From: a virus
IMG/VR virus record: IMGVR_UViG_3300044796_000657
Coordinates: 1-64,000 of that record
Strand: one strand, 5' to 3'
Length of the DNA: 64,000 bases
The number at the start of each line of letters is the position of its first letter. Position 1 is the first letter of the stretch. This document shows, one piece after another, positions 1-8,770 of the stretch. A program made the translations under genes and the position numbers. The notes beneath the pieces are model-generated. The model had not been told where the DNA came from. It saw nothing but the letters and a program-made list of their open reading frames with translations, and did not search any database.

Positions 1-201
1 TTACTCGCCTTCTTCTTCTTCCTCTTCTTCATCGTCGTCATCGAGATCGTCGTCGTCATCATCATCATCATCGAGATCGTCATCTTCATCCAACTCGTCG
101 TCTTCTTCGAGTTCGTCGTCTTCGTCCGGCTTTGGTGGTGGCCCGACGCCGCTGGTGTCTTCGTCGTCGGGTGGCGTGGCCGAAGAATTTTTGCGTGCCA
201 T
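1..201 (-). CDS. Small, extremely acidic protein (66 aa)
   Basis: The protein begins MARKNSS and after about 25 residues becomes almost pure Asp/Glu to the C-terminus, ending in a run of Glu. The longer frame starting at 312 is rejected because ATG at 201 is preceded by an AAAGGAA ribosome site and the upstream residues would be read from the promoter. No fold is expected; an acidic tail of this kind could be a DNA mimic, a chaperone-like tail or a metal binder. Transcribed away from the neighbouring peptidase gene. Function unknown. Confidence 0.6.
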   Translation of the reverse strand: MARKNSSATPPDDEDTSGVGPPPKPDEDDELEEDDELDEDDDLDDDDDDDDDLDDDDEEEEEEEGE

Positions 202-241
202 AAACGGTTCCTTTCGCAGAATTGAATTATTGGACACACGC

Positions 242-270
242 AGTCTATACGACCCTTTTGGCTGTGTCAA
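242..270 (-). promoter_or_regulatory. Sigma-70 promoter for the acidic protein
   Basis: Reading the minus strand, TTGACA (270-265), a 17-bp spacer and TAGACT (247-242) lie 40 bp before the ATG at 201. Confidence 0.5.
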
Positions 271-350
271 CAAAAAAATACAGAAAATTTGAATAACCAG
301 CAGAATTACCACTACCTTTTAATGCAAGAAATATGCCAACTAAATAGGGC

Positions 351-884
351 ATGAAGCAACTACTATCCTTACTTGTCACATTCATACTTTCTACTGCCCT
401 TTTTGCTGATGTTGATATTCCCAATTCTGATCGTGTTATAAACCGTGCTCCAGGCTATTGCGCATGGTGTTGCCTTGAAACACTTGGAAAATTCCATCAC
501 GTAAAAGCCCTCTACAACCTTGCTGCCGATAGAGAGAATGATTCGGACTTCGTTCATCAACTACCAAATAATCAAATCTATATTGAAGCCAAAAATTCTG
601 GATCACGCCCTGCTGTTGAAGCCAAACTTAAAGCATTGAATGTTAAGTATATTCTGACCGACAATAAGAACGATACTTCCCTGCTCGCCAAAGAAGGCGG
701 TATGGTTTATCTTGATAAGGGCGCAATTTCCCCTAATGAGGCTCATGCCGTTATCCTCACTGCCTACCATGATGATGTTGTAGAATACCTCGATCCCAAT
801 GATTGCCGCATCTACGTGACGACCAAAAAGTGGTTTCACTACTACTGGACGGGATTTTGCCTAATGTTGGAAAAAAGCAAATAA
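351..884 (+). CDS. Secreted papain-like (C39-type) cysteine peptidase candidate
   Basis: 177 residues. Residues 1-19 are a typical Sec signal peptide (positive start, hydrophobic core, cut after LFA). The mature part has a Cys cluster GYCAWCCLETLG (C37, C40, C41), then NEAHAVILTAYH with H132 and LDPND with D148/N150. The order Cys - His - Asp/Asn with a hydrophobic strand after the His is that of the C39-like/papain-like peptidase fold. The match is by motif and order only, and which Cys is the nucleophile is unclear. It would act outside the cytoplasm. The leader ACTAAATAGGGCATG is nearly repeated before the gene at 10421. Confidence 0.5.
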   Translation: MKQLLSLLVTFILSTALFADVDIPNSDRVINRAPGYCAWCCLETLGKFHHVKALYNLAADRENDSDFVHQLPNNQIYIEAKNSGSRPAVEAKLKALNVKYILTDNKNDTSLLAKEGGMVYLDKGAISPNEAHAVILTAYHDDVVEYLDPNDCRIYVTTKKWFHYYWTGFCLMLEKSK

Positions 885-889
885 TTGTG

Positions 890-918
890 TTGACATTTAC
901 GATGAAATAGATTACTCT
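890..918 (+). promoter_or_regulatory. Sigma-70 promoter upstream of the membrane-protein cluster
   Basis: TTGACA (890-895), 17-bp spacer, TACTCT (913-918). The -35 is perfect and the -10 weak. It lies 40 bp before the GTG start at 959. Confidence 0.5.
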
Positions 919-958
919 CTGGCCACGGATCAAGGAACGTGCAACCAAGGAGATCGCC

Positions 959-1909
959 GTGGAAGAGACCCTCATCCAACTGTGCTTCATCGTTTCGGAA
1001 TTCACCAAGGAGTATTGGTGGAGCCAACCGATCATCCTCGTTGTCATCATCGGCCTGATGGGATGGCGAACCGGCGCATGGAAGAAGAAGCTGGAAACGG
1101 CCTCCAAAAATGAAATCAACAAGCTGCGGGATGAATTCAAAACCACCGGCAAGAAGAAGGCCGACGACGACGATACGGACGAAGAAGAGCAATTCTTCCA
1201 AGAAGTCTCTAAAATGTCGCCCGTGGACAAAATCGTGGCAATCTTCACCAGAGCCTTAAGTTTTAGCCCGGAAGAATGGAGAGTGGTTTTGAATAAACCG
1301 ACGCCCCACGTGGTTCAAGGTGAGGAAAAGTTTATTTGCGATAAGCAAGGATATGAAAATCTTTCTTTCATCAAACCTCCCAAATCGGCCACACTCACCA
1401 AGTTCTTCGTTGGCGATAATGATGTTTCATCGGCAATGAAGGGAAACGACCTCCATCACAAAGCGGTCGCATTACGAGCGGACATCTTGGCGAATGCCGA
1501 ACACGAACGGTTAAGCAAGATCGCCGAAGTGTTCAATCCCAATAAAACAACAGAAATGTCGGGAGAGGAACAAGTTGTTGCCGACCAATTGTTTGAGGCG
1601 GCTATGCGATGCCTCAAAACTCACAAGTTTGTCTTGAAAGATCGCCACGGCGAACATGTTTTGGAGTCATCTTGGGATGGCTGCATACTGTCATTTCAAT
1701 CCGAAGGTCAGTATGCCGCTGTATGGGTTCAAAAAACCGCAACTCTATGCTCCCGTTTCTGTCTTTCGGATTTCTTGAATAGCGAACAACACGACAAAAT
1801 TTCAGAGCAATGTTCCAAAATTGCTATGGCTCACGAAGCATACCAATTGGCGATGTGTCAAACCTTCGATCACTTTCTTAAAAGTTCGCTGATAAAGGTG
1901 GAAGCCTAA
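959..1909 (+). CDS. Membrane-anchored E-D-V-T family protein with two domains (316 aa)
   Basis: GTG start chosen from AAGGAG seven bases upstream. One transmembrane helix (about residues 24-40) is followed by a charged linker with an Asp run, then domain A with an aromatic strand FFVGDNDVSS and the trailing helix AEHERLSKIAEVF. Domain B follows: a Trp/Cys-rich region ending ISEQCSKIAMAH. Domain A recurs in the genes at 2560, 3282, 5041 and 6035, and domain B in those at 1956 and 3282. N-in or N-out cannot be decided, but the charged domain is probably cytoplasmic. I know no named family for it. Confidence 0.75.
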   Translation: MEETLIQLCFIVSEFTKEYWWSQPIILVVIIGLMGWRTGAWKKKLETASKNEINKLRDEFKTTGKKKADDDDTDEEEQFFQEVSKMSPVDKIVAIFTRALSFSPEEWRVVLNKPTPHVVQGEEKFICDKQGYENLSFIKPPKSATLTKFFVGDNDVSSAMKGNDLHHKAVALRADILANAEHERLSKIAEVFNPNKTTEMSGEEQVVADQLFEAAMRCLKTHKFVLKDRHGEHVLESSWDGCILSFQSEGQYAAVWVQKTATLCSRFCLSDFLNSEQHDKISEQCSKIAMAHEAYQLAMCQTFDHFLKSSLIKVEA

Positions 1910-1955
1910 TCATCGTCCCAACTTAACTTCATTCGCAATTCACAAGGATTGAGTC

Positions 1956-2483
1956 ATGGAAACTTTCTTTCATCATTTGTCATCGGTGGGGATTGTCGTG
2001 GGGGTAGGATTTTTAGTTGTCTTTTTTGTTGCTATCATGCACGGAAGCAGCAAAAAGAAAATGGACAAAATCGTTGCCGAAGGGTACGCAGCAGCCGACC
2101 GTGAGTGTAAACGTGTGGAGCGTTTATCATATATTTCGTCCGAATCGTCTGAAGTGCGGATTTGGAAGGCGGTTCGGGGAGCGGTTTGTCGGTTCATTCT
2201 GTCCGAATGGAAGTTAACGCCTTTGTGCGGTACAACAGACAGTCTGAAAAACGATGCTAAGAAAATCAGTATCAACATCTTCCATCCGCAAGATGGCCGA
2301 TTAACAGTCACCTATTTCGCTGACCAGATCATTGCCCTCTCTGAAATGTGCTACAAAATAGCCAAAAACAATTCAACCCGATACCATCACATAGATGGTC
2401 GTATTGCTCTACTGAAAAAGATCATGCGACCGGGCTACGAAAAACTTTTGGTTCATCCGTGGTTCCAACACAAGGTAAGTTAA
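1956..2483 (+). CDS. Membrane-anchored paralogue carrying only domain B (175 aa)
   Basis: An N-terminal hydrophobic helix (residues 11-28) precedes a basic stretch. The rest aligns by eye with the C-terminal part of the 959 and 3282 proteins (a Cys-containing helix, a beta strand pair, then ALSEMCYKIAKNN), but the E-D-V-T domain is missing. It lies in the same string as its paralogues, about 46 bp after the previous stop. Function unknown. Confidence 0.65.
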   Translation: METFFHHLSSVGIVVGVGFLVVFFVAIMHGSSKKKMDKIVAEGYAAADRECKRVERLSYISSESSEVRIWKAVRGAVCRFILSEWKLTPLCGTTDSLKNDAKKISINIFHPQDGRLTVTYFADQIIALSEMCYKIAKNNSTRYHHIDGRIALLKKIMRPGYEKLLVHPWFQHKVS

Positions 2484-2559
2484 CGTGGCCTGATGCGGAC
2501 ACCCCGATGGTGGCAAAAACTATACTGTGGAATGCGAGAATACATTTAAGGAGCTTCCC

Positions 2560-3210
2560 GTGAACGAGAACACTTTGGCCATTATCACCAACAAAAGCGA
2601 TTCAATCTGCCAACAAATCTTAACGGTTTGTGTGGGTGCTATTGTCGTATTAGGAATAGGGTACCTCATTGTTGTGATCTATCAACATGTTTTATCCTTC
2701 TTGAGGGTGTTTTCGCTGATACAAAAAGGTCGTCGCAAAGTGAGGCAGTACAAAAAGGAATACGCACAATACCTCACCAGTGAACCTCTCGGCGTCGTAC
2801 AATCAATCGTTGCTCAAGAGGCAACAGCATTTACGCCGATGGTTGACAACATCCAAAGCGAAATTGAAGCAGCGATTTTGTTGGGTGGTGAGGCATGGAC
2901 TCTGAAGCCACCAGTCATTTCCAAATATATTGACTTGTACTCAATACTCACGCATAAATCAATCACTTTGCGTATCTCTCGGCAGTATGTTCATCCATCC
3001 CATCCACCGTTAAAGTTTGAGTTTTTTGTAGGCGAGGAGGACGTTACTGATATTGTAAACATTCCAAGACCAGTATACAAATATCGCTTCGTCTCTCCTA
3101 CACCTTGCCCGACACTGGAAGAACGGGCGCACGCTCTTCTCAAAGTCAAACTCGAACAAGAGGAAAACGAACGGCTGAAAAACATCTTGGAAGATCGTAT
3201 TCCTTTTTGA
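2560..3210 (+). CDS. Membrane-anchored E-D-V-T family protein (216 aa)
   Basis: GTG start chosen because AAGGAG lies six bases upstream; an ATG at 2527 has no such site. A transmembrane helix (about residues 20-43) precedes a basic linker (KGRRKVRQYKK), then domain A: an amphipathic helix with GEAWTL, a strand ending FFVGEEDVTDIV, and the helix QEENERLKNILEDR. Same family as 959, 3282, 5041 and 6035. No enzyme motif is seen. Confidence 0.7.
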   Translation: MNENTLAIITNKSDSICQQILTVCVGAIVVLGIGYLIVVIYQHVLSFLRVFSLIQKGRRKVRQYKKEYAQYLTSEPLGVVQSIVAQEATAFTPMVDNIQSEIEAAILLGGEAWTLKPPVISKYIDLYSILTHKSITLRISRQYVHPSHPPLKFEFFVGEEDVTDIVNIPRPVYKYRFVSPTPCPTLEERAHALLKVKLEQEENERLKNILEDRIPF

Positions 3211-3229
3211 AAAAATTGCCATTTTTTTC

Positions 3230-3258
3230 TTGACATTGACACGGCATTAAGTTATACT
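3230..3258 (+). promoter_or_regulatory. Strong sigma-70 promoter
   Basis: TTGACA (3230-3235), 17-bp spacer, TATACT (3253-3258), 23 bp before the ATG at 3282. This is the best promoter match in the left part and restarts transcription inside the paralogue cluster. Confidence 0.8.
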
Positions 3259-3281
3259 CGTTCCACCACTGAGGGATCGCC

Positions 3282-4967
3282 ATGTTTTGGGACTTTGACC
3301 AAACTAAGCAAGGTATCGCAGTTATTGTTTCCTTCTTTTTCGGCACCCTCTCGTTTGTAAGAGTGGCGATTTTCCTCCACCGCATTTTTCTTCGCAAGAA
3401 CCAAAACAACGTCAGTCATATCACGACCAACAAGCTCGTAGAAAACGTCTCCCCCGCTGAAATGATTCGAGAAGGATTACGAAAACTGATCCTCTTGGGT
3501 TATGAAGCATGGGATTTGACAGAAGAAAACAACAAGGAATTTCCTGCTACTTGCTCTTACAAGACTCTTACCAGCAACAAGATCAAAGAAGTTAAACTCA
3601 AATATTGGCCGCAATTTCGCATGTATGGCGCATGGGTTGGCAAAGAGGATGTGACCAAGGAACTTAATTTGTTTCTCGATGTTCGCCTTTATGATGACCC
3701 CAACCATATCGGCATCTTGATACACGAATTGTTCCAAGGCAAAATCCAGCAAGTGGAAAAGGCCAATCTCGCCGAAAAAGAACAAGAGGAAAACGCACGA
3801 CTCACAAGAATACTTCAGCCAGTTATCGAGTTGGATGAAATCACAAAATTCATTGACAAGAATGTTGGCCAAATGATGGCGGAAAATTTCGGGCCAACAC
3901 CGGAAACGGCAAGCATCATGGATGGCTTGCGATGGGATAAGGATTTTGAAATCAATCGTGGACTAATGGAATTCAGCCAAGCGGAAATCACGCAGGCTCG
4001 CCTAGAAGAGTCGATGGATCGCAAGCAGACGGGTATTCCTGTTTACGATGCCGCATTTGAACAATGTGGCAATGGTTTGGGGTCATTCCTGAAGAGTCCG
4101 CAACTAATACCCACGGTATACAACTACGACAAGGTGGGGGAACCATTGCTGCCCCGATATGATGTTAACAATCCACCGCCTGAACCTCTTCCTATGAGTG
4201 GCATCGGTACAACCATCAGTTGCGATGACAGCTTGGTATTGTTCGGTCTTTTGATCAAGATCAGCAGAAAACCCTACTACTTTTTGGCACACACAAGAAA
4301 CATATTCAGATCAGATGATAACACCATCCAGTTTATTGATATGCCGAATGGAATTAATATATCAACCGTGGTCAACAATGAACGACGCTCGATCTTAGAA
4401 TTTTTGTCAGGCCGAGAGCAAGCCATTGTCACCAAAGCATACAAATCTTTGGCGGCAAGTATTCGGAGTAATCTGAATACTGCTCGCAGTGAAGCTATAG
4501 CGTTTGTCGATCATCCACCACGAAGATTGGAAGCAGCAGAAACATTCCGAGACATTATCATCACCTTGAAAGGTATCTGCGAAGAACCGCCCGAAAAGGA
4601 ATGGGTAAGGTTGAATAATCTGCTGTACAATCGGCTGGCTGCTTGCCTCAGCAGAACCGACAAGTGGGAAATGCATAGTTATTACGGCTTCAACACGCAA
4701 AACGATGCTGTGATATTCACTATGAGCAAAACAAAAATGACTCACCTTGTTATCGAGTCTGGACAAGGGCAAATAGATGTCAGATCGTGCTTGACTCCCG
4801 ATCAACTTATTGATATTACGAATAAGTGTCTTGACATAGCAACGTTTTGTCGTGAGAAATACGGGCCGCTATACTCGACCAAACTGTTTAGTGTTAGCGA
4901 AACACGCAATGCCGAAGTGATTGGTAAATGTATCGAGGGACTTGACCGCACAATCTTTGGCAATTAG
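3282..4967 (+). CDS. Large membrane-anchored E-D-V-T family protein (561 aa)
   Basis: N-terminal hydrophobic helix (about residues 12-33), then domain A with GYEAWDLT, AWVGKEDVTKEL and QEENARLTRILQ. A middle region of about 280 residues is unique to this member and includes a Pro-rich stretch near residues 280-300. The C-terminal domain B ends LIDITNKCLDIATFC. It carries both shared domains, like the 959 protein. It has its own promoter, and a GTGACCATACA site follows it. Unknown function, probably a scaffold or envelope-associated protein. Confidence 0.75.
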   Translation: MFWDFDQTKQGIAVIVSFFFGTLSFVRVAIFLHRIFLRKNQNNVSHITTNKLVENVSPAEMIREGLRKLILLGYEAWDLTEENNKEFPATCSYKTLTSNKIKEVKLKYWPQFRMYGAWVGKEDVTKELNLFLDVRLYDDPNHIGILIHELFQGKIQQVEKANLAEKEQEENARLTRILQPVIELDEITKFIDKNVGQMMAENFGPTPETASIMDGLRWDKDFEINRGLMEFSQAEITQARLEESMDRKQTGIPVYDAAFEQCGNGLGSFLKSPQLIPTVYNYDKVGEPLLPRYDVNNPPPEPLPMSGIGTTISCDDSLVLFGLLIKISRKPYYFLAHTRNIFRSDDNTIQFIDMPNGINISTVVNNERRSILEFLSGREQAIVTKAYKSLAASIRSNLNTARSEAIAFVDHPPRRLEAAETFRDIIITLKGICEEPPEKEWVRLNNLLYNRLAACLSRTDKWEMHSYYGFNTQNDAVIFTMSKTKMTHLVIESGQGQIDVRSCLTPDQLIDITNKCLDIATFCREKYGPLYSTKLFSVSETRNAEVIGKCIEGLDRTIFGN

Positions 4968-5040
4968 CCATTATTGATACAGGGCGGGTGACCATACACC
5001 CCCTTTATTGTTCCGTTTTCACCCTTCAGGAGGATTGTCC

Positions 5041-5694
5041 ATGTTTGCGAGTCTCACGAACGGCGAAGTGTTCATGGAGAAGTTTAACGCTGGCGTTCAA
5101 TACGTCGGGAACTTCTCGCAAAACCAATGGGAAAGTGTGACCATTGGGGCTGTGTTGTCGTTCATCACGGCAATGGTCTTCGGCGTCAAACTCAAAAAGC
5201 GGAATCGCCGAATCAAGAAACAGGAAATCGGATTGATCGACAACCAACAACAAGCCAACTGGACCCTCGAAAAAACAGTCACAGCCCTCCAGCAGGCACA
5301 CAAGGCCGAACTGGAGGAATTGCGAAACCCCTCGCCGGTCATTCGCATTTACCAGATGTTCGGCAACGCTCTCGGCCTCTTCGATAACTGGACAGTCAGC
5401 ACTCCTGCAGCCGAAGAAACTGTCGGCACCTATGTCGATCCCACAACGAAACACACCTTAACGTTGAAGACGGCCAAAAATTCGATCAAATTCTCCATCA
5501 ACAACGAAGATGTCACCGACCACATCCTCGGTTATGAACACAATAAGGGGATCAACGGCAACCAAACATTGAGCAGCATCTTCCGCAACGCACTCCAAGT
5601 GAAGAAGAACAAGGCCGAAACTGACCGTTTGGCCAAGATCGCCAACCTGCTCGGCACACCGGCAGCACCTACGCATCGTGATCGCTACGCTTAA
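5041..5694 (+). CDS. Membrane-anchored E-D-V-T family protein (217 aa)
   Basis: ATG at 5041 follows a clear AGGAGG; the frame is open from 5008. One transmembrane helix (about residues 34-50) precedes a basic, coiled-coil-like stretch (residues 51-95). Domain A follows with DNWTVS, FSINNEDVTDHI and AETDRLAKIANLL. Preceded by a GTGACCATACA site. Confidence 0.7.
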   Translation: MFASLTNGEVFMEKFNAGVQYVGNFSQNQWESVTIGAVLSFITAMVFGVKLKKRNRRIKKQEIGLIDNQQQANWTLEKTVTALQQAHKAELEELRNPSPVIRIYQMFGNALGLFDNWTVSTPAAEETVGTYVDPTTKHTLTLKTAKNSIKFSINNEDVTDHILGYEHNKGINGNQTLSSIFRNALQVKKNKAETDRLAKIANLLGTPAAPTHRDRYA

Positions 5695-5743
5695 GCGATT
5701 GGGTGACATGTCGTAGGTTCCTTTCCACTGGCCGGGGTGCGTG

Positions 5744-6031
5744 ATGCCTTTACTACTTGACGAAGCAGTGATCGAGTCCCTTATCGCCAAAGGTAAATTG
5801 GTACAGGATAGCCAAGACCTTTTTACAGCGACAGTGAACAAGGGCGTCGTTTACGAAGGGAAGATTGCCATTACCAGAGAAGTTAACGGCAATCTCGTCA
5901 AGTGGTATGGTGAAAGACCGTGGGGCTTGTTGATTGAAAAGTCGCAAGCCCCCTCGTTGTGGCTTCTACTCCGAAGACTAGGAATGGAAGTCCGTATGGT
6001 TCCCAAATCCGAAGAATCTTTCAAGGAGTAA
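5744..6031 (+). CDS. Unknown 95-aa protein
   Basis: Begins MPLLLDEAVIESLIAKGKLV; mixed alpha/beta appearance, no membrane segment or motif I recognise. A GTG at 5741 is an alternative start. Its last bases (TCAAGGAG) form the ribosome site of the following gene three bases away, so the two are probably translated together. Confidence 0.6.
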   Translation: MPLLLDEAVIESLIAKGKLVQDSQDLFTATVNKGVVYEGKIAITREVNGNLVKWYGERPWGLLIEKSQAPSLWLLLRRLGMEVRMVPKSEESFKE

Positions 6032-6034
6032 GTC

Positions 6035-7078
6035 GTGGAACAGCAACAAGGTCACACTTTCGGCCAATTCATTTTGTGGAGTCTCGAACAGACTTGGCCT
6101 ATTTGGTCAGTCTTGTGTGGCTTCGGCTTACTTTACGGCTTCGTTTGTGTGCTTGACAAACGCCGCAAAAAACTGGCAGCAATAGCGAAATGCGAAGCGA
6201 CGAATGAACGTATTGCCAAAAAAGCGAGAGCGAACATTAACGAAGTTCTCAACGATCCAAACGCTGTGACAACGGAAATCATTCGGGCATTAATCATCCA
6301 AGCCATCAGAATGGGTGTAAATTTCTGGACATTGGAAGCCAACACTTGCGACGGATATGGATACAATGGCATTTCCAGCGATGTGCTGAAATTTGTATGC
6401 GGGCCAATTCGCCTCAAAACCACGAAAGTCTATTCACGGGTACTCCACGAAATCATCACAGCTCTTCAAGTCTTTGTCAATGAAGAGGACATCACTTCTC
6501 TTGTCTTGGATCAAGATACAGAACAAGAAGGCAACCGCCTCTATAAAGAAAAAATTGAACAGATCAAATTGGAAAAACTTGAAAAAATCATCAAGCCAAA
6601 AGAGGAAATCAAAGAAGCTTTGCCGCTCCCAACCCAAACGAATGGGCCAGCTTATGAAGCCCTTAAAGGTTGGGATGACATGGAATTACCAAAATTGAAA
6701 ACCCCTGAACAAACTGCCCAAGAAATATTGGCGACTTTACCTCCTCCAATTAAATTCCAATCTTATGATGAAGTTGCTGCCGTCGCTGCCAATAATGGTT
6801 TTCCCGCTCGTTTCCCAGATTGGAAATGGGGTACCGACTATGAAGTGCTAGAACGCAAACCCAAACCTCCCACACTCAAACCAACTGGCGATTGGAAACC
6901 TGCGTTTGATATTCCAGAAGAAGCTATCAAAGAAGCTTACAGACAACACTTGTTGGTGAACGAGGAGCTGAAAAAGCGATGTCAATCCACTAACGATAAA
7001 CCTATGCCCATGCTGCTTTTATCGCCGGTGATGGGTTATGAGGAATTTCGAGCCATTATTACCAAGAGTGAAAAATGA
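6035..7078 (+). CDS. Membrane-anchored E-D-V-T family protein with long tail (347 aa)
   Basis: GTG start after AAGGAG. Transmembrane helix about residues 17-38, then KRRKK. Domain A has NFWTLE, VFVNEEDITSLV and a long charged helix full of Glu/Lys (residues 165-200). The C-terminal 150 residues are Pro/Trp-rich and not shared with the paralogues. Its stop overlaps the next start as ATGA. Confidence 0.7.
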   Translation: MEQQQGHTFGQFILWSLEQTWPIWSVLCGFGLLYGFVCVLDKRRKKLAAIAKCEATNERIAKKARANINEVLNDPNAVTTEIIRALIIQAIRMGVNFWTLEANTCDGYGYNGISSDVLKFVCGPIRLKTTKVYSRVLHEIITALQVFVNEEDITSLVLDQDTEQEGNRLYKEKIEQIKLEKLEKIIKPKEEIKEALPLPTQTNGPAYEALKGWDDMELPKLKTPEQTAQEILATLPPPIKFQSYDEVAAVAANNGFPARFPDWKWGTDYEVLERKPKPPTLKPTGDWKPAFDIPEEAIKEAYRQHLLVNEELKKRCQSTNDKPMPMLLLSPVMGYEEFRAIITKSEK

Positions 7079-7719
7079 CAAATCACATGGAAGATTGCGT
7101 ATTTCTTTTTGATATGGACGGGAGCATGGCTGATCATGACTCTGCCCTCTTGGAGGGGTTGAACATGCTCAAATGCCCCGGCGAAGAGGAAGTTAACTTG
7201 TGGGCCGAAGATCACCCACAATACATCCTCAACCGTATTAGACTCATACGCAATCAACCCGGTTGGTGGCTCAATCTCAAACCCATCTCACTCGGTTTGA
7301 AAATGTACGAACTCGCTATCCAAATGGGCTTCATCGCCGAAGTGTTAACAAAAGGCCCAAGAAATCCCAACGCATGGAAAGAAAAAGTCGAGTGGTGCAA
7401 CAGATACCTTCGCCCAGACACCGATGTACACATCGTATCTGACCGCTCTGAGGGCGATAAGGCCAAGAGTAGTGGTAAGGGACGATTCTACGGAAGAGTT
7501 CTGTACGATGATTATGGGCCATTTATGTTGAAGTGGTTGAGGCACCGTCCCCGTGGACTTGGCATCATGCCTGTTAATGCTCACAATAAGGATTTCGATC
7601 ATCCAAATGTTTTGCGATACGATGGCAGTCCGGAAAGTCTAGCCATTGTCAAAGAGGCATTAAGCCGAACTATGGCAAGAAAGCCCGGAGAACCTTTTAC
7701 TATCGCTGACTTGAAATGA
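7075..7719 (+). CDS. HAD-superfamily 5'(3')-deoxyribonucleotidase-like phosphatase
   Basis: 214 residues. Motif I FDMDG (D13 nucleophile, D15) near the N-terminus, motif II LTKGP with T92, a Lys in the DKAKSSGKGRF segment and motif IV LYDDYGP (D145, D146). Size and order fit the 5'-nucleotidase C-type HAD family, which dephosphorylates dNMPs. Such genes occur in phages as part of nucleotide salvage. ATGA overlap with the gene before and after. An ATG at 7087 is a possible alternative start. Substrate is inferred. Confidence 0.7.
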   Translation: MTNHMEDCVFLFDMDGSMADHDSALLEGLNMLKCPGEEEVNLWAEDHPQYILNRIRLIRNQPGWWLNLKPISLGLKMYELAIQMGFIAEVLTKGPRNPNAWKEKVEWCNRYLRPDTDVHIVSDRSEGDKAKSSGKGRFYGRVLYDDYGPFMLKWLRHRPRGLGIMPVNAHNKDFDHPNVLRYDGSPESLAIVKEALSRTMARKPGEPFTIADLK

Positions 7720-7985
7720 AAATCATGGAACTTCCAATAAGAGAGCTTGTTTACGAGTATGAAACCCAAATTCACATCGGGCTTCCGGAAGGAGACACCC
7801 GAATTAAAGTGATGCGGGCACTCAACAAACACCACATGGGACAAGAGCAAGTCCCAACGGGTAGAGCGAGTATCAAAATTCCACACGCTCTCATGGAGGC
7901 CGTACAAGCTGCCTGCAAAATCAGACAACGGATTGTCAAGGTAAAAATATACAGTGACGGTTCCATTGAACACCTTTTACGTTAA
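7716..7985 (+). CDS. Unknown 89-aa protein downstream of the HAD gene
   Basis: Start overlaps the stop of the HAD gene (ATGA). Basic, alpha/beta, no membrane helix; ends VKVKIYSDGSIEHLLR. Translational coupling suggests related timing. Function unknown. Confidence 0.6.
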   Translation: MKIMELPIRELVYEYETQIHIGLPEGDTRIKVMRALNKHHMGQEQVPTGRASIKIPHALMEAVQAACKIRQRIVKVKIYSDGSIEHLLR

Positions 7986-7994
7986 GGAGATGCG

Positions 7995-8282
7995 ATGGAC
8001 GAAACACCCCACAAGCGATTAGCCGATGGTGAGCTTCTCGTCATTACGCTTATTAGCGGTGCTATCTTGTTTGTCATTGGTATTATCTGGACAGATATTG
8101 CCATGAACCGCCGTATTGAAATCAATAAACCAACCATCGGCGACAAACGATCCGACTTGGCCAAAAATCTACTGGCCACCAATAATAAACTCACCGCTGC
8201 CGACGTAAGCAAGATCGTTAATGCTTGTTACACCGATGAAGACTTCGCAACAAACTCTACGGCGAATTCCCTGCAAAAATAA
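7995..8282 (+). CDS. Small single-pass membrane protein (95 aa)
   Basis: AAGGAGATGCG precedes the ATG. Hydrophobic helix about residues 15-35, then a polar, Asn/Ala-rich C-terminal part. No family recognised. Confidence 0.65.
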   Translation: MDETPHKRLADGELLVITLISGAILFVIGIIWTDIAMNRRIEINKPTIGDKRSDLAKNLLATNNKLTAADVSKIVNACYTDEDFATNSTANSLQK

Positions 8283-8293
8283 CAAAAATTCAT

Positions 8294-8322
8294 TTGACAA
8301 CGCTTGATGCTTATGGTATACT
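8294..8322 (+). promoter_or_regulatory. Strong sigma-70 promoter
   Basis: TTGACA (8294-8299), 17-bp spacer, TATACT (8317-8322), 25 bp before the ATG at 8347. Confidence 0.8.
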
Positions 8323-8346
8323 CAATGCTCAATCAAGGAGTCAATA

Positions 8347-8490
8347 ATGTTTCCCACAAACGGCCAGTTGTTATTGCTTGTTGGCGGATTGGCTTTTGTT
8401 GTTTTTTTTGGTTCTTGTGTGGTCAATGAACCCGAAGAACCCAAACCCCGAAAATTGTCCCGATACAACATCCAACCTAGCAAGAATTAA
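8347..8490 (+). CDS. 47-aa membrane or lipoprotein-like peptide
   Basis: AAGGAG precedes the ATG. Residues 8-21 are hydrophobic and are followed by FGSC, a weak lipobox (Cys23), then an acidic Pro-rich EPEEPKP tail. First gene after the 8294 promoter. Either a lipoprotein or a simple single-pass peptide. Confidence 0.6.
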   Translation: MFPTNGQLLLLVGGLAFVVFFGSCVVNEPEEPKPRKLSRYNIQPSKN

Positions 8491-8502
8491 CAAAAGATTG
8501 CC

Positions 8503-8769
8503 ATGAAACGAGAAAACAAACTTGTGAAATTGGCCGAAAAGAACGGCTGGACTGTTGCAGAAATTGCTCAACTGCGATGGGAACTATGGGGTCAAATATA
8601 TCTGCCCGACAACTTTCGTGGTGAATTGCCATTACCGAGTACCATTCGGGAAGGCATTCAAATGTTGATCGGCGAAGATTGGGATCGAATCGCAGAACCG
8701 CACTTGGCCAAACCGCCTTACCGGGATGGTAGCCGTAATCCCAATGAAATGCCAGTAGGAGTTGCTTAA
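8503..8769 (+). CDS. Unknown 88-aa protein
   Basis: Basic N-terminus MKRENKLVKLAEKNGWT with a helix resembling a short helix-turn-helix (VAEIAQLRWEL), then a Pro-rich tail. No firm assignment. Next gene starts one base after the stop. Confidence 0.55.
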   Translation: MKRENKLVKLAEKNGWTVAEIAQLRWELWGQIYLPDNFRGELPLPSTIREGIQMLIGEDWDRIAEPHLAKPPYRDGSRNPNEMPVGVA

Positions 8770-8770
8770 C

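Noticed and set aside
5026-5454. 142-aa minus-strand frame opposite the 5041 gene
   Set aside because: It is a shadow of the plus-strand gene; the plus frame has AGGAGG and family similarity.
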